64,000 nucleotides of DNA from GCA-002282575 sp964519885 (GCA_964519885.1 CAZFLX010000013.1:3603-67602); one strand, 5' to 3'. Counted from the first letter of the stretch, positions 1 through 8,395 are shown. Program-made: numbers and translations. Notes: generated by a model not told the origin, from the sequence alone.

Positions 1-1
1 G

Positions 2-301
2 CACGACAATACCCTCGCTGGCATTGCGCTGATTTACACCGATGTCGTTTCACAAATGCATCCTAAAATCATGGTACGAGGCTCGCACGGTTTCTTGTCG
101 CAACCAGCCGTCGCCAATCGCATTCGCGCTGTACTGTTAGCAGGTATTCGTGCCGCCTTTTTATGGAAGCAGGTCGGCGGTTCGCGCTGGCAACTGCTGT
201 TTAAGCGCGGCAGTTATTTACGCGCTGCAGAACATTGTTTGGCCAGTATTCGTGCTGAAGATCGACAAGATCACCAAGCAGACGACAAGCCATTCAACTA
301 G
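2..301 (+). CDS. hflD: HflD family protein, C-terminal part (5' end outside window)
   Basis: The reading frame is open from the first bases of the window, so only the last 99 codons are present. The visible part has the HflD C-terminal pattern: a segment rich in hydrophobic and basic residues reading LLAGIRAAFLWKQVGGSRWQ, followed by LLFKRG. HflD is a small peripheral inner-membrane protein. In E. coli it is encoded between mnmA and purB and is known for affecting lambda CII stability; its normal cellular role is poorly defined. An internal ATG at 56 is not the true start, because homologous sequence continues upstream of it. A hairpin at 329-351 follows the stop. In this genome purB lies far away at 39158, with the flagellar block in between. 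The family call is fairly sure; the rest of the gene is not visible. Confidence 0.8.
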   Translation, partial: HDNTLAGIALIYTDVVSQMHPKIMVRGSHGFLSQPAVANRIRAVLLAGIRAAFLWKQVGGSRWQLLFKRGSYLRAAEHCLASIRAEDRQDHQADDKPFN

Positions 302-323
302 CTAATAAGTTATATCGACTAAA

Positions 324-351
324 TAAAAAAGCAGGGAAATACTCCCTGCTT
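324..351 (-). terminator. Intrinsic terminator, mainly for the minus-strand MCP gene
   Basis: A perfect 9-bp stem (329-337 with 343-351) encloses a 5-base loop. On the minus strand the stem is followed by a run of Ts (complement of 324-330), so it ends the MCP transcript coming from 388. On the plus strand only TTTAAT follows, so it could also weakly stop hflD. Confidence 0.8.
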
Positions 352-387
352 TAATAGCATCGCGACGCGTTAACAGCCTGACTTCAT

Positions 388-1617
388 TTAGAACAAATCC
401 ACGTCGCCCGCTTCTAAACTCGAAGATCTAACCCGTGCCATACGAGTGGCTTCAATTCGATCACGCTCTTCATGAATTTTACGACGTAATTCTTCCATAC
501 GTTGTGCGTAATCCTGCGAAGAAGTAACCGGAGTCTGCATCATATCAATGGTCGCTAAATTGGTGGTATTCGCCATACTATGTAAATTATCTAGATGGTT
601 TTGTACCTGATCCACCAACTGACGGGTAATATCTTCAAACTGCAGTGAACGAATGGCATTAGATACATTGAACTCAATGTCACTAATAATGCCAGACACA
701 TCCCCTAACCGCTCGGTAATCGAAGCATTCATACTGTTTAAGGCTTCCATCATGCGATCGGCACGCGCTTTAGAATCTTCCGCCTCACGCATATCCTTGT
801 GTGCAGAATCGCCAACGATATCACGAACTTCGTCAACCGTTAAACGAGCTTGTTCTGCTTTTTTACGAATCTGTTCATTCAGTTTATTGGAATTCAGCGA
901 CAGTTTACGCACCTCGTCGGCAACCACGGCAAAGCCACGACCCGACTCTCCGGCACGAGCTGCTTCAATCGCCGCATTAAGCGCCAGTAAATTGGTTTGA
1001 TCAGCAATGGTTTTCACGTCTTCTAACAGCGTAAAAATGGCATTGATTTGACTCACCATGTCATCAATTTTTAAAACCGTTTCACGACTACGGCGACTAA
1101 CGCTCATGATCAATTCAATTAAGTAATGCATGATATCGCGGGTTTCTTGAGTGAACTTTTCAATGGTCATATTGCCATTGCCACCACCCATATTGGCCAT
1201 CAACCCCATCACCAACTCACCTTCACGTTGCGACGCTTCGTTAAGATTGGTAAAGCTGTTGTTCAGGGTTTCAACCGCTTCGGCAATCAAATCCTTCACT
1301 TGCACCAACTCACCGCGCACAATTTGAACTTCTTGGTCGATAACCGCATCAATGTCTGACATCATGACCTGCACCACCTCGCCCGAAGCCTGAGCTTCGA
1401 TCGCGCCAGAATTAGCACGGTGTAATGCACTAACTACCGGTTTAGATACTCCAACCGAAGTATTGACAGCCGTTGTCATAGCAAGCAACAATCCCGTCCA
1501 CACCACTGCCGACAGTACCAAGGCAACACCCACCCACCATTGCCCCAAAAGGGCAACCACAAGAGCCACGACCAAACTTAATGTCCAGCCAATCGCTAAA
1601 CTACTTTTCTTATGCAT
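388..1617 (-). CDS. Methyl-accepting chemotaxis protein without a periplasmic sensor domain
   Basis: A chemoreceptor of about 409 residues that controls CheA through its cytoplasmic hairpin. Two hydrophobic segments lie back to back near the N-terminus (about residues 9-50), leaving essentially no periplasmic loop. The signalling tip is clear: DQTNLLALNAAIEAARAGE followed by GRGFAVVADEVRKL. The C-terminus ends in the acidic tail GDVDLF rather than the NWETF pentapeptide that recruits CheR in enterobacteria. An in-frame GTG at 1623 is possible, but the ATG at 1617 has better spacing to GGAGA. It is the last gene of the block and has its own sigma-28 type promoter at 1677-1703. It may sense a cytoplasmic or membrane signal; the ligand is unknown. 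Confidence 0.9.
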   Translation of the reverse strand: MHKKSSLAIGWTLSLVVALVVALLGQWWVGVALVLSAVVWTGLLLAMTTAVNTSVGVSKPVVSALHRANSGAIEAQASGEVVQVMMSDIDAVIDQEVQIVRGELVQVKDLIAEAVETLNNSFTNLNEASQREGELVMGLMANMGGGNGNMTIEKFTQETRDIMHYLIELIMSVSRRSRETVLKIDDMVSQINAIFTLLEDVKTIADQTNLLALNAAIEAARAGESGRGFAVVADEVRKLSLNSNKLNEQIRKKAEQARLTVDEVRDIVGDSAHKDMREAEDSKARADRMMEALNSMNASITERLGDVSGIISDIEFNVSNAIRSLQFEDITRQLVDQVQNHLDNLHSMANTTNLATIDMMQTPVTSSQDYAQRMEELRRKIHEERDRIEATRMARVRSSSLEAGDVDLF

Positions 1618-1676
1618 AACCACATTCTCCGAACACAGGCTTAACCGCTCTCTACCTAATTGCCAACACTATTGAG

Positions 1677-1703
1677 TTAGCGTGAGCTATGGCCAAAACT
1701 TTA
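1677..1703 (-). promoter_or_regulatory. Sigma-28 (FliA) type promoter of the MCP gene
   Basis: Read on the minus strand, the -35 element TAAAGTTT (1703-1696) is an exact match to the sigma-28 consensus. It is followed by 11 bases and then CACGCTAA (1684-1677), which matches the GCCGATAA -10 consensus at five of eight positions. It lies about 60 bases upstream of the MCP start. FliA is encoded at 8817-9557 in the same block. Assignment is by consensus only. Confidence 0.65.
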
Positions 1704-1711
1704 GCGTCAAT

Positions 1712-2836
1712 TTACTTACTTAATGCAAGCAATTTAGATGCCACATCGGATAAAGGCAGCACCAAATCAGCAGCTCCTAATTTTATTGCCTCGCCAGGCA
1801 TCCCCCAAACGACACTGGTTTTTTCATCTTGAGCGATGGTTTTAGCACTCGCTTGTTGTAATTCTTTCAAGCCACGTGCACCATCATCGCCCATACCGGT
1901 TAGCAACACACCCACCGCGTTACTGCCACAAACTTGAGCAACAGAACGGAACATCACATCTACCGAAGGTTTATGGCGATTCACCGGGGGGCCATCATGC
2001 AAACGACAAATTAACTTGCCACCAACCGATTCAATTAACAAATGATGGCTGCCTGGCGCGATATACACGTGTCCAGGCAAAATCAGTTGACCATCTTCCG
2101 CCTCGTGTACCGATAACGCCGCCATACTATCCATACGTTTGGCAAATGGCGCACTAAACGCCGCAGGAATATGCTGGGTAATCACAATCGGTGGCATGGT
2201 TTCTGGCAAGGCGGTTAGCACCTCTCGAATGGCTTCGGTTCCGCCCGTTGAAGCACCAATGGCAATAATGCGTTGTCGAGATTTTTCTTTTGCCACCGCA
2301 TTGTGACTCAAAATGGCATCAGCAGAGAGCTTTGCCGGAATAGCAGCTGTCGCCGACGGCTTCACAGAAGCAACCATCGGTTTCGGACTTGCTGCGCTTA
2401 AGGTTTTACGCTCAACGCGCGACATGGGTACCTTAGCCGCCATTTTAATTTTCTCAACAATTTCTTGTCGATAATCGTTTAAGGAGCCACCCACATTCAC
2501 TTTGGGCTTAGTGACAAAATCGATCGCACCTAATTCCAAAGCCGCCAAGGTGACATCGGCTCCCTTCTCGGTTAAAGATGAAACCATCACCACAGGTAAT
2601 GGATGCAATCGCATCAGGTTACGCAAAAAGGTCACGCCATCCATTTTTGGCATTTCAATATCTAAGGTGATCACATCGGGATTGAGTTGTTTAATTTTTT
2701 CCCGCGCATCGAAAGGATCCTCTGCCGTTCCAACTACCTCAATTTGCGAATCGCTGCCCAACATTTCTGAAAGCATTCGCCTAACCAAGGCTGAATCATC
2801 TACGATCAGTACTTTAATTTTATTAACAGACATCAT
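1712..2836 (-). CDS. cheB: CheB, receptor glutamate methylesterase/deamidase response regulator
   Basis: CheB removes methyl groups from chemoreceptors when phosphorylated by CheA, resetting adaptation. The N-terminal receiver domain shows the paired acidic residues (VDDS), the phospho-acceptor in TLDIEMPKMDG near residue 59, and the conserved lysine in FVTKPK. A linker of about 60 residues leads to the C-terminal esterase. There the catalytic serine is in GASTGG, the histidine in TQHIP and the aspartate in GMGDDGARG. Length is normal for the family. The upstream in-frame TTG at 2839 is less likely than the ATGs at 2836 or 2833, which follow AGGGG. It lies directly downstream of cheR with a gap of about 37 bases. 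Confidence 0.95.
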   Translation of the reverse strand: MMSVNKIKVLIVDDSALVRRMLSEMLGSDSQIEVVGTAEDPFDAREKIKQLNPDVITLDIEMPKMDGVTFLRNLMRLHPLPVVMVSSLTEKGADVTLAALELGAIDFVTKPKVNVGGSLNDYRQEIVEKIKMAAKVPMSRVERKTLSAASPKPMVASVKPSATAAIPAKLSADAILSHNAVAKEKSRQRIIAIGASTGGTEAIREVLTALPETMPPIVITQHIPAAFSAPFAKRMDSMAALSVHEAEDGQLILPGHVYIAPGSHHLLIESVGGKLICRLHDGPPVNRHKPSVDVMFRSVAQVCGSNAVGVLLTGMGDDGARGLKELQQASAKTIAQDEKTSVVWGMPGEAIKLGAADLVLPLSDVASKLLALSK

Positions 2837-2873
2837 CAACCCCTAACTAACTTGCACCCTATCACAGACAGCA

Positions 2874-3704
2874 TTAAATTTTCTGGTAAATGGTTTTACC
2901 CAATAACTTAAATTGCTCACTCACCTTATACAAAGACTCTGAATGACCAATAAACAAATGCCCTTGATCGGACAACAAACCATGGTAACGCATAAACAGC
3001 TTTTGTTGCGTTGGTTTATCAAAATAAATCACCACATTGCGACAGAAAATAATATCGAATGACTCTTTCCAAGGCCATTCCCGCATCAAATTAACTTGCT
3101 GAAAGTGAATGATATCCTGAAGTTCAGGTTTAACACGTACCATACCTTCATTTTGCCCAGTTCCTTTCAGAAACCAGCGCTTAACCCGAGCAGAGGTCAC
3201 ATCTTTTAACGACTCACTTTGATAAACACCCGCTTTCGCGGTATTAATCACATTGGTATCCAAGTCACTAGCATGAATTTGAACGTCCCAATCTTTTGGA
3301 AAACACTCTTTCGCCACAATGGCAATAGAGTAAGGCTCTTCACCAGTCGAACAACCTGCCGACCAAATACGCACCTGTTTCTTGGCCGCATTGCGCTTAA
3401 GTAAACTCGGAAACAACTGTTCTGATAAATAATCAAAATGATGTACTTCTCGAAAGAAAAAGGTCAGATTAGTCGTTACCGCATTAATTAAATGCGTAAA
3501 CTCCTGATCATGGCCATCACCTTCAACATAACTTAAATAATGATTAAAATCATGAAAGTTTAAGCTACGCAAGCGACGAGACAAGCGATTGTAAATGAGG
3601 TTTTGTTTACTATCCGCCAAAGAAATACCAGCGTGATCGTAAACAATGCGCCTGACGCGATCAAAATCAGCCTTGGTAAAATCAAATTCTTGTTGTAATG
3701 ACAT
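2874..3704 (-). CDS. cheR: CheR, chemoreceptor glutamate methyltransferase
   Basis: CheR transfers methyl groups from S-adenosylmethionine to receptor glutamates. The N-terminal helical domain is followed by the SAM-binding Rossmann fold, whose motif I is visible as RIWSAGCSTGEEPYSIA. The later FDIIFCRNVVIYFD and GHLFIGHSESL blocks are characteristic of CheR. The frame extends to a GTG at 3743, but the ATG at 3704 gives a 276-residue protein of normal size and has an AGAAG about ten bases upstream, so it is preferred. The gene diverges from the plus-strand FliK-like gene at 3795 and reads into cheB. Confidence 0.93.
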   Translation of the reverse strand: MSLQQEFDFTKADFDRVRRIVYDHAGISLADSKQNLIYNRLSRRLRSLNFHDFNHYLSYVEGDGHDQEFTHLINAVTTNLTFFFREVHHFDYLSEQLFPSLLKRNAAKKQVRIWSAGCSTGEEPYSIAIVAKECFPKDWDVQIHASDLDTNVINTAKAGVYQSESLKDVTSARVKRWFLKGTGQNEGMVRVKPELQDIIHFQQVNLMREWPWKESFDIIFCRNVVIYFDKPTQQKLFMRYHGLLSDQGHLFIGHSESLYKVSEQFKLLGKTIYQKI

Positions 3705-3794
3705 AGTTTTAACACTTCTGATAAACGAATGGACAGACGCCACTCTATGTTTTTGGTAAACTGCCCACTTAATGCTGGTTAGGGAATACTCATT

Positions 3795-4958
3795 ATGATG
3801 CCATTATCACCACCCGACGCGCAAGTGATCAAACTCATTCGCACGCCGAAACTTCCCGACTCTTTATTTCAAAACGCTCAACCCTTATCGATAAAAGTCA
3901 TTGCCAGTGAAGGTAATCAAGCCACCATTTTATTAGCGGGTCGTCAACTGGCTACACAAACCACCTTTCCACTCACTGTCGGACAAACCCTGAGCGCTCA
4001 ACCCAGCTTGGTGAACGGACAACTACAACTTAAAATTTTACCAACACCCTTACCGAGCAATTCACCCCAAACGACTGCCAACACGCTACAACAGCCAGCC
4101 CCTCTTTCCAGCAGTGTAACTCCCAGCCAAAATGCGCTCAGCACCCCGTTAAACTTAACAAGTCAAACAGCACAGAGCAAACTTCCAGAATGGACAGCCG
4201 GTTTACCGAATATGACCAAGGACTTACTGGCCGCACTGAAACAAAGTCTTCCCAATCAAACGGCTTTTCAATCGTTACTTACGCAACTCAACGAACAACT
4301 TCAACAAGCCACTCAAACACAAAAGCCACTAAATCCAGCTTGGCAAACGCTATTCAATCAAGCGTTAAATGTACAACAGCAGCCACTAACGGCCGAAAAA
4401 GTTCAACAAGCCATGCAAGCATTTAACGACAAATTCGCCAAGCAGACAACCAGTGAATGGAAACAAGCACTGTTATCCCTGGTGCAATCACCCAACGCCA
4501 GTGCTGATGAAAAGCAACTGGCACAGCAATTACTCAATCGTTCAGAACTCACACAACAACTCCAAGCGCTCCATCACAATACTGGCAATGCGGTATGGCT
4601 TCAAGAAATGCCCTTGGCTTATCAGCAATCGCTGAATAACTTTACCCTAGAAATTGACTTACCCAAAACGAACCAACCCGAAGCCGAGCAACATTGGAAA
4701 ATTTTTGTCCAACTAAATCTTCCGGAAGGTGATTTTACCAGTCGGATTCAAATGGATAACAACTTAAATTTAAGAGTACAATTGTGGGGAAGCACCGAAA
4801 CCTTAACAGAATTGTTACAAACCCAAGCCCCAAAACTCAGAGACGCTCTTTTAGAACAAGGATTGAACGTGGAAAGTCTGATTATTGTGCAAGGAAAACC
4901 TGAACCGAGAACCGAAAAACCCTTATGGCAACAATCCCTGGTGGACTGTCATGGATAA
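3795..4958 (+). CDS. FliK-like protein with a C-terminal hook-length-control type domain
   Basis: A 387-residue protein rich in Gln, Thr, Leu and Ser. It has a conserved-looking N-terminal beta-rich part (to about residue 90), a low-complexity middle, and a C-terminal segment (about 290-375). That segment resembles the FliK/Flg_hook C-terminal fold: WKIFVQLNLPEGDFTSRIQ, then LRVQLWG and LRDALLEQGLNVESLIIVQG. It overlaps the following FhlB-like gene by eight bases, so the two are probably co-transcribed and translationally coupled. FliK measures the hook and interacts with the FlhB C-terminal domain to switch export specificity, and the neighbour resembles that FlhB domain. A separate, larger fliK (22391-24397) sits in the main operon, so this is a paralogue-like second copy on the opposite strand. 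The functional call is inferred from fold resemblance and context. Confidence 0.7.
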   Translation: MMPLSPPDAQVIKLIRTPKLPDSLFQNAQPLSIKVIASEGNQATILLAGRQLATQTTFPLTVGQTLSAQPSLVNGQLQLKILPTPLPSNSPQTTANTLQQPAPLSSSVTPSQNALSTPLNLTSQTAQSKLPEWTAGLPNMTKDLLAALKQSLPNQTAFQSLLTQLNEQLQQATQTQKPLNPAWQTLFNQALNVQQQPLTAEKVQQAMQAFNDKFAKQTTSEWKQALLSLVQSPNASADEKQLAQQLLNRSELTQQLQALHHNTGNAVWLQEMPLAYQQSLNNFTLEIDLPKTNQPEAEQHWKIFVQLNLPEGDFTSRIQMDNNLNLRVQLWGSTETLTELLQTQAPKLRDALLEQGLNVESLIIVQGKPEPRTEKPLWQQSLVDCHG

Positions 4959-5259
4959 AACGCCTAAGCCGAATCAGCCTGCTGATTCAGCCGAAGTGAG
5001 TTCGGCGGTTGCCTTAGTTTATAAACAGGATGATCTTCCTAGAGTGGTGGCAAAAGGCAAAGGAGCTATTGCCGATAAAATTATAGCACTTGCCAAAACC
5101 GCCGAAATACCCATTCATCAGGATGCGCAATTGAATCAAGCCTTATCAAATTTAGAACTCAACCAGCCCATACCACGCGAACTCTTTGCCGCAGTAGCGC
5201 AAGTATTGGTGTTTGCCTATAGCCTGACCGGAAAATCTCCTCCAGAGCGCTCCACTTAA
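4951..5259 (+). CDS. FhlB-like protein: isolated FlhB C-terminal (cytoplasmic) domain
   Basis: A 102-residue soluble protein resembling the C-terminal autocleaved part of FlhB. It reads AVALVYKQDDLPRVVAKGKG, then IADKIIALAKTAEIPIHQD, then IPRELFAAVAQVLVFAY. In full FlhB (here 13803-14930) the matching lines are YAVALKYDGDKMNAPIVLA and IIPRQLFTAVAQILAMVF. It lacks all membrane segments and lacks the NPTH-type cleavage loop. In other bacteria such stand-alone proteins can replace the FlhB C-terminal domain. The start ATG at 4951 lies inside the stop region of the FliK-like gene. The 3' end overlaps the stop of convergent cheW by four bases. Confidence 0.8.
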   Translation: MDKTPKPNQPADSAEVSSAVALVYKQDDLPRVVAKGKGAIADKIIALAKTAEIPIHQDAQLNQALSNLELNQPIPRELFAAVAQVLVFAYSLTGKSPPERST

Positions 5260-5783
5260 AACAGATCATCATCGGCTTGAGCGGTAGCCATCATGTGACC
5301 ACCAACAGTCGAGCCAAAAAATTTCATCGAATCGATGATGATAATCACACCTTCATCACTGGAGTGGCTGACACCTTGAATCATGCGATTACTCGAATCA
5401 TCACCGACAGTACCAATCGCATCAATGCCAGCTTCTTGAATATCTCGCACTTCTTTCACTTCATCGACCAACAAACCCAGAGCCTGCCCCTGTTGCTCAA
5501 CAATAATGATACGCGATAAGTCGGTGTTATTTGCAGAAGGCAACTTAAAGTACTGGCGTGTATCCAGCACAGATACAATCACGCCGCGAACATTAATCAC
5601 CCCTAATACATCGTGCGGACAACCCGGAACGGGGCGAATTTCACCAACCCTGAGTACCTCGCGCACGTTTTGTACATTCACACCATAGCTTTCGCTATCT
5701 AGCCGAAACAACACACAACGAACATAACTACCCGAGTACTCTTGATCGTCGCTATTGATAAATGTCATATCTGTATCAATCAT
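5256..5783 (-). CDS. cheW: CheW chemotaxis coupling protein
   Basis: CheW bridges chemoreceptor tips and the CheA regulatory domain. This 175-residue protein is a single CheW domain: the VRCVLFRLDSESYGVNVQNV entry strand, the GVINVRGVIVSVLDTRQYF core and the LGLLVDEVKEV motif are typical. It begins five bases after cheA stops, so the two are coupled. Its last residues are the acidic tail DDDLF, which resembles the tail of the MCP at 388-1617. Its stop overlaps that of the convergent FhlB-like gene. Confidence 0.95.
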   Translation of the reverse strand: MIDTDMTFINSDDQEYSGSYVRCVLFRLDSESYGVNVQNVREVLRVGEIRPVPGCPHDVLGVINVRGVIVSVLDTRQYFKLPSANNTDLSRIIIVEQQGQALGLLVDEVKEVRDIQEAGIDAIGTVGDDSSNRMIQGVSHSSDEGVIIIIDSMKFFGSTVGGHMMATAQADDDLF

Positions 5784-5787
5784 ATCT

Positions 5788-7794
5788 TCAGAACCTATTC
5801 ATCATGCCAGGAAGATCTAAAATCAAAGCAATGCGTCCATCACCAGTAATGGTGGCACCAGCATAACCCTGCACCCCTTGCAGTTTAGCGCCCAAAGGCT
5901 TAATCACCACCTCTTCTTGTCCACGTACATGGTCGACAATTAATCCCACAACCGAGGTACCAATGTTGACAATCACCACTTTTGCGTGATCTAAAGGCTC
6001 ATAACTGGTTGCCGGTGATAACCACTCGCGCATAAAATAGAGCGGAATGCTGCGTGAGCGCAGACGCACCATCATGCGACCATCAATGCGGTTGCTTTGT
6101 GTCGGATCGTAATCAAATATTTCCTGCACCGCTGTTAACGGAATCGCATAATTATAATCACCGACACCGACCATTAAGGTAGGTAAAATAGCTAGGGTTA
6201 AGGGTACACGAATATTGAAAATGGTTCCCTCACCCATCACCGAGTGGATTTCAATACCGCCATTGAGTTTATTGATGGTACTCTTAACCACGTCCATGCC
6301 GACACCACGACCCGAAACATCGGAAATTTCGGTTTTGGTAGAAAAGCCTGGTAACAATACCAATTCAAATGCGGCTTTATCATCCATTTGTGCTGCCGTC
6401 ATTTCATCAATCAGCCCCTTTTCAATGGCTTTTTGACGAAGCACATCAGCATCCATACCTTTACCATCATCGGTAATGGTCAGCAAGATATGATCACCCT
6501 CTTGCTGCGCAGACAAAATGAGCTTGCCAACACGTGGCTTACCTTGATTTTCACGCGTTACCGGATCTTCTACACCATGGTCAACCGCATTACGAACCAA
6601 ATGTACCAAAGGATCAGCCAGCGCCTCAACTAAGTTTTTATCCAAATCGGTATCTTCGCCTTCCAACTCTAACTCAATCTCTTTGCCCAGTTTTCGCGCT
6701 AAATCTCTAACCACACGTGGAAAACGGCTGAAGACTTTTTTGACCGGCTGCATGCGTGTTTTCATTACCGACGCTTGCAAATCCATGGTGACATGATCTA
6801 AATTGGCAACCACCGCAGAAACTTCTTCGTTCTGCAATAAGGTACGTAAATTCAGCAAGCGGTTACGTACCAATACCAATTCACCAACCAAATTCATGAT
6901 TTCATCGAGACGTTTGGTATCCACACGCACCGTTGATTCAGCCTCTTCACCGCCTTTTGCGACCGAGCCATTTTTCATTGGTGCTTTAGCGGCAGACGGC
7001 GCAGCTGGGGCTGGTTTTTCAACCGGCGCCTCAACAACTGGTTTTTGGGGAGTCGTTTGAATGTTTAAGGGTTGATCCGATATCACGCCAACAGCTTTTG
7101 CAGCTTCAATCGCAGCTTCAATCGCAGCTTCTTCAACAGACTTACCTGATTGCAAGCTGGCCAACATTGCCTCGAACTCTTCATCGGTAATTTCACCATC
7201 AGGGTCTAAACCGGCAACAAATGGAGAGGATGGCGCTTCAGTGGCTATTTTTTCTTGAGCAGCCATAGACAACATATCTCGTTGATTGAGTAGTGCCTCA
7301 AATTCTTCGTCGGAAATTTCACCGTCCGGATCAACACCCTCTGGCAGCGCCAATTTGATCGCGGGTGCAGCAGCAACCGGTTCTGTTACTTCAACTGCCA
7401 AGGATGAACTGGTCTCGCCTTTAACCGCAGCGTCCAACTCTGCTAATAAACTGGGCTCCGCAGCTTCAAGCTCGCGTTCACCAGCTTGAAGTGCTTGGAT
7501 CATACGACCAATGACATCGTAAGCCTGCAACACCACATCGACATTATTGCCTGAATATTCACGCTCGCCATTACGAATTTTATCGAAAAGATTTTCAGCT
7601 CTATGACACAATTCAACTAATGGCGTCACACCAATAAAACCAGCCCCACCTTTAATGGTGTGAAAACCACGAAAAATAGCGTTCAATAAATCTGCATTTT
7701 GCGGATCACGTTCTAGCTCTACCAGCTGTTCGTTAAGGTTTTCGTAAAGCTCGCCAGCTTCTACCAAAAAGTCTTGTAAAATTTCCTCGTCCAC
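5788..7794 (-). CDS. cheA: CheA chemotaxis histidine kinase
   Basis: CheA phosphorylates CheY and CheB in response to receptor state. Domains in order: HPt (residues 1-105, phospho-acceptor H45 in FHTIKGGAGF), a long acidic/Ala-Pro linker (110-285), dimerisation helices (STVRVDTKRLDEIMNLVGEL), the ATPase domain (LVHLVRNAVDHG N-box, GRGVGMDVVKS), and a C-terminal CheW-like domain. No globular CheY-binding P2 domain is evident. Instead the linker holds two near-identical motifs, DPDGEISDEEFEALL (155-169) and DPDGEITDEEFEAML (197-211). The start is GTG at 7794, supported by AGGAG seven bases upstream. A sigma-54 type promoter lies at 7864-7878. Confidence 0.96.
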   Translation of the reverse strand: MDEEILQDFLVEAGELYENLNEQLVELERDPQNADLLNAIFRGFHTIKGGAGFIGVTPLVELCHRAENLFDKIRNGEREYSGNNVDVVLQAYDVIGRMIQALQAGERELEAAEPSLLAELDAAVKGETSSSLAVEVTEPVAAAPAIKLALPEGVDPDGEISDEEFEALLNQRDMLSMAAQEKIATEAPSSPFVAGLDPDGEITDEEFEAMLASLQSGKSVEEAAIEAAIEAAKAVGVISDQPLNIQTTPQKPVVEAPVEKPAPAAPSAAKAPMKNGSVAKGGEEAESTVRVDTKRLDEIMNLVGELVLVRNRLLNLRTLLQNEEVSAVVANLDHVTMDLQASVMKTRMQPVKKVFSRFPRVVRDLARKLGKEIELELEGEDTDLDKNLVEALADPLVHLVRNAVDHGVEDPVTRENQGKPRVGKLILSAQQEGDHILLTITDDGKGMDADVLRQKAIEKGLIDEMTAAQMDDKAAFELVLLPGFSTKTEISDVSGRGVGMDVVKSTINKLNGGIEIHSVMGEGTIFNIRVPLTLAILPTLMVGVGDYNYAIPLTAVQEIFDYDPTQSNRIDGRMMVRLRSRSIPLYFMREWLSPATSYEPLDHAKVVIVNIGTSVVGLIVDHVRGQEEVVIKPLGAKLQGVQGYAGATITGDGRIALILDLPGMMNRF

Positions 7795-7816
7795 GACGTG
7801 ACTCCTGTTGCATGGT

Positions 7817-7878
7817 CAAGCCGTCATGGCTTGCCTATAGTATAGGGAATGTAATTACTACAAGCAAACTTCGTACCA
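7817..7878 (-). promoter_or_regulatory. Sigma-54 type promoter of cheA, with a leader hairpin
   Basis: On the minus strand TGGTAC (7878-7873), five bases, then TTGC (7867-7864) gives the sigma-54 GG-N10-GC spacing with one deviation from TGGCAC. It begins at the cheZ stop codon. The leader before the cheA GTG contains a hairpin, CAAGCC-N5-GGCTTG (7817-7833). Prediction is by consensus. Confidence 0.6.
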
Positions 7879-7879
7879 A

Positions 7880-8335
7880 TTACAAACCCATTTCGGCAAG
7901 CAAGTCATCAACATCTTGTTGCCCTTTGGCTCGGTCTTGTTTTTCTTGCGCCAAAACGGCTGGACCAAAACCAGCACTAGCAGGCTTATCGGCAGTGGCA
8001 GCATTAAGTTGAGCGTCTCGATCAATTCGTTGCAAATCGACTAATACCTGTTGCAATACTTGACCGGTAATATCTTGGTAGCTTTGTACCATCAACATTT
8101 CTGTTAATCGATTTTGCACTGTTTCAATGGCTTGGGTCACTTGATGCACAAGCTCTGAATGCGCTTCATGATCAGGCGTTAAGTTAGTTTGCATTTGCAG
8201 TACAATTTTTAGATTATCCAAGGTTGATAAAGAAGCCTCGGTTAACATTAAAGTTTGCTGAACCGCAGCTTCCTTGGTGGATATAACATAATGAATGCGT
8301 TCACTGATTTCATCAATATGCTGGCCTGCTGTCAT
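7880..8335 (-). CDS. cheZ: CheZ, CheY-phosphate phosphatase (short form)
   Basis: CheZ dephosphorylates CheY-P. The catalytic region is recognisable as VQSYQDITGQVLQ (compare the enterobacterial QDLTGQ with catalytic Asp and Gln). The C-terminal DVDDLLAEMGL is the CheY-tethering helix. At 151 residues it is shorter than the enterobacterial protein of about 214, chiefly in the N-terminal helical arm. The ATG at 8335 is chosen because GGGAGAG lies just upstream; the frame extends to 8371 but that start would fall inside the terminator hairpin. It is separated from cheY by that terminator and from cheA by a sigma-54 type promoter. Confidence 0.9.
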   Translation of the reverse strand: MTAGQHIDEISERIHYVISTKEAAVQQTLMLTEASLSTLDNLKIVLQMQTNLTPDHEAHSELVHQVTQAIETVQNRLTEMLMVQSYQDITGQVLQQVLVDLQRIDRDAQLNAATADKPASAGFGPAVLAQEKQDRAKGQQDVDDLLAEMGL

Positions 8336-8355
8336 TTTTTCTCTCCCAAGAATAT

Positions 8356-8378
8356 AAAAAAACCCGCTCATAGGCGGG
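8356..8378 (-). terminator. Intrinsic terminator between cheY and cheZ
   Basis: On the minus strand a CCCGC-N6-GCGGG hairpin (8378-8363) is followed directly by seven Ts (complement of 8356-8362), about 18 bases after the cheY stop. The cheZ ribosome-binding site begins just beyond the T-run. It should end the long flagellar transcript after cheY or attenuate read-through into cheZ. Confidence 0.82.
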
Positions 8379-8395
8379 CAATTGTGTTTGTTTAA

